Shown here: positions 5,663 to 6,203 of the stretch, in pieces | Layout: each line of letters begins with the position of its first letter | Position numbering within the stretch: position 1 is the first letter of the stretch | Assembly: GCA_016926475.1 (NCBI GenBank) | Contig: JAFGON010000039.1 | Location: 1 to 6,203, forward strand | Reading direction: 5' to 3' | Length of the DNA: 6,203 nucleotides | Source: a candidate division WOR-3 bacterium | GTDB lineage: Bacteria; SDB-A | Notes under the pieces: generated by a model | The model's input: the letters and a program-made list of their open reading frames with translations, nothing else | Database searches by the model: none | What the model was told of the DNA's origin: nothing | Translations under genes and position numbers: made by a program

Positions 5663-6203
5663 ATGGTTGATATACCCACTTTTGATGAATTGAATTCATT
5701 TGTCCCTCAAATAGTTTTGGAGGGAAACTCACGGGGAAAAACCGAAAGCGGCTTTTCTGCCGCCCTTCTTTCTTTGGATGTAAAAGGTTTTACTGCGATA
5801 ACGTCCGAAGTTATCAAGAAAGGAAGAGAGGGGACGGAAGTACTTTCTGACACTATATCTACAATATTCGACCGGGTTATTGAGATAGTTTACAGTTACG
5901 GAGGGTTTGTCTCTTCATTCGCGGGGGACTCTTTTACCGCAGTTTTTCAATACGAAAAAAATGGTTCAATTTTGCATGCAGACCAATGTTATTTCGCGGC
6001 TCTGAAAATAAAAGACGAACTTGAAAAGACCAAGATAATCCGAACCCAACTCGGTGTCTTTGATTTTTCAATGAGAATAGGCCTTTCTCAGGGGGATGTC
6101 TTCTGGAAAATAATCGAAAATGAAGGCACAAAAATTTTTTATTTCGGAGGAGAAGCTCTAATCGACTGCCTTGCGGCTCAAAAAACATCCAAGCCGGGTT
6201 TTA
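5663..6203 (+). CDS. Class III adenylate/guanylate cyclase, soluble-AC-like; 3' end cut by window
   Basis: The frame is open from ATG 5663 to the window edge (180 residues so far), so this is the N-terminal part of a longer protein. It is a class III nucleotide cyclase catalytic domain. L-S-L-D-V-K-G-F-T-A-I-T (36-47) supplies the first metal-binding aspartate D39. S-Y-G-G-F-V-S-S-F-A-G-D-S-F (78-91) supplies the second, D89. M-R-I-G-L-S-Q-G-D-V (137-146) is the conserved central strand, and F-G-G-E-A-L-I-D (161-168) follows. The opening F-V-P-Q-I-V-L (13-19) and overall spacing resemble the C1 domain of soluble adenylyl cyclase (ADCY10), whose bacterial relatives usually continue with a second cyclase domain and an ATPase/TPR region. 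The start has no good ribosome binding site. The upstream in-frame TTG (5639) has none either. The 62-base gap before it shows no clear promoter. Product (cAMP or cGMP) and completeness cannot be judged here. Confidence 0.85.
   Translation, partial: MVDIPTFDELNSFVPQIVLEGNSRGKTESGFSAALLSLDVKGFTAITSEVIKKGREGTEVLSDTISTIFDRVIEIVYSYGGFVSSFAGDSFTAVFQYEKNGSILHADQCYFAALKIKDELEKTKIIRTQLGVFDFSMRIGLSQGDVFWKIIENEGTKIFYFGGEALIDCLAAQKTSKPGF

Noticed and set aside
5685-5699. Perfect inverted repeat ATGAATTGAATTCAT (7-base arms around one G)
   Set aside because: It lies inside codons 8-13 of the cyclase, has no T run or partner copy in the window, and is plausible by chance in AT-rich coding sequence.
5934-6188. 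Minus-strand open frame of 84 residues near the right edge
   Set aside because: It overlaps the clear cyclase coding frame on the + strand and shows no motif.

Overview
The window is 6.2 kb of compact, AT-rich bacterial DNA. All nine supported genes lie on the + strand, mostly separated by 0-60 bases, with mainly GGAG-type ribosome binding sites. ATA and AGA codons are common and several starts are not ATG (TTG, GTG and probably ATT). This gene set (a bacterial deoxyhypusine-synthase-like enzyme with pyruvoyl arginine decarboxylase and agmatinase, a stand-alone PTS EIIA, a SPOR protein and a soluble-adenylyl-cyclase-like class III cyclase) would fit an anaerobic Gram-negative-type bacterium from a poorly cultured lineage, for example around the FCB or WOR-3 groups. 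That placement is inference from gene content only. No RNA gene, CRISPR array or mobile element was seen.

Layout: bases 1-147 are a leader with a good sigma-70-type promoter (90-118). Then come an Mpv17/PMP22-like membrane protein (148-819) and a small VOC (glyoxalase-fold) protein (839-1219). Next is a tight polyamine block: a deoxyhypusine-synthase-like, probably homospermidine-synthase-type, enzyme (1270-2301), pyruvoyl-dependent arginine decarboxylase overlapping it by 4 bases (2298-2858), and agmatinase (about 2868-3713). Together they could turn arginine into agmatine, then putrescine, then a longer polyamine, with no S-adenosylmethionine decarboxylase in the window. A UPF0316 (DUF5698 + DUF2179) membrane protein follows (3721-4278), then a PtsN/fructose-type EIIA (4291-4758) and an exported SPOR-domain protein (4761-5600). 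The last gene (5663 to the edge) is the N-terminal part of a class III nucleotide cyclase. It is cut by the window end.

The points most worth checking are the likely ATT start of agmatinase, the replaced substrate-pocket residues of the deoxyhypusine-synthase-like enzyme, the truncated cyclase with altered regulatory-site residues, and the SPOR protein with an unrecognised cysteine-containing C-terminal half. Most calls come from motif reading and remembered family sequences. No search was run.
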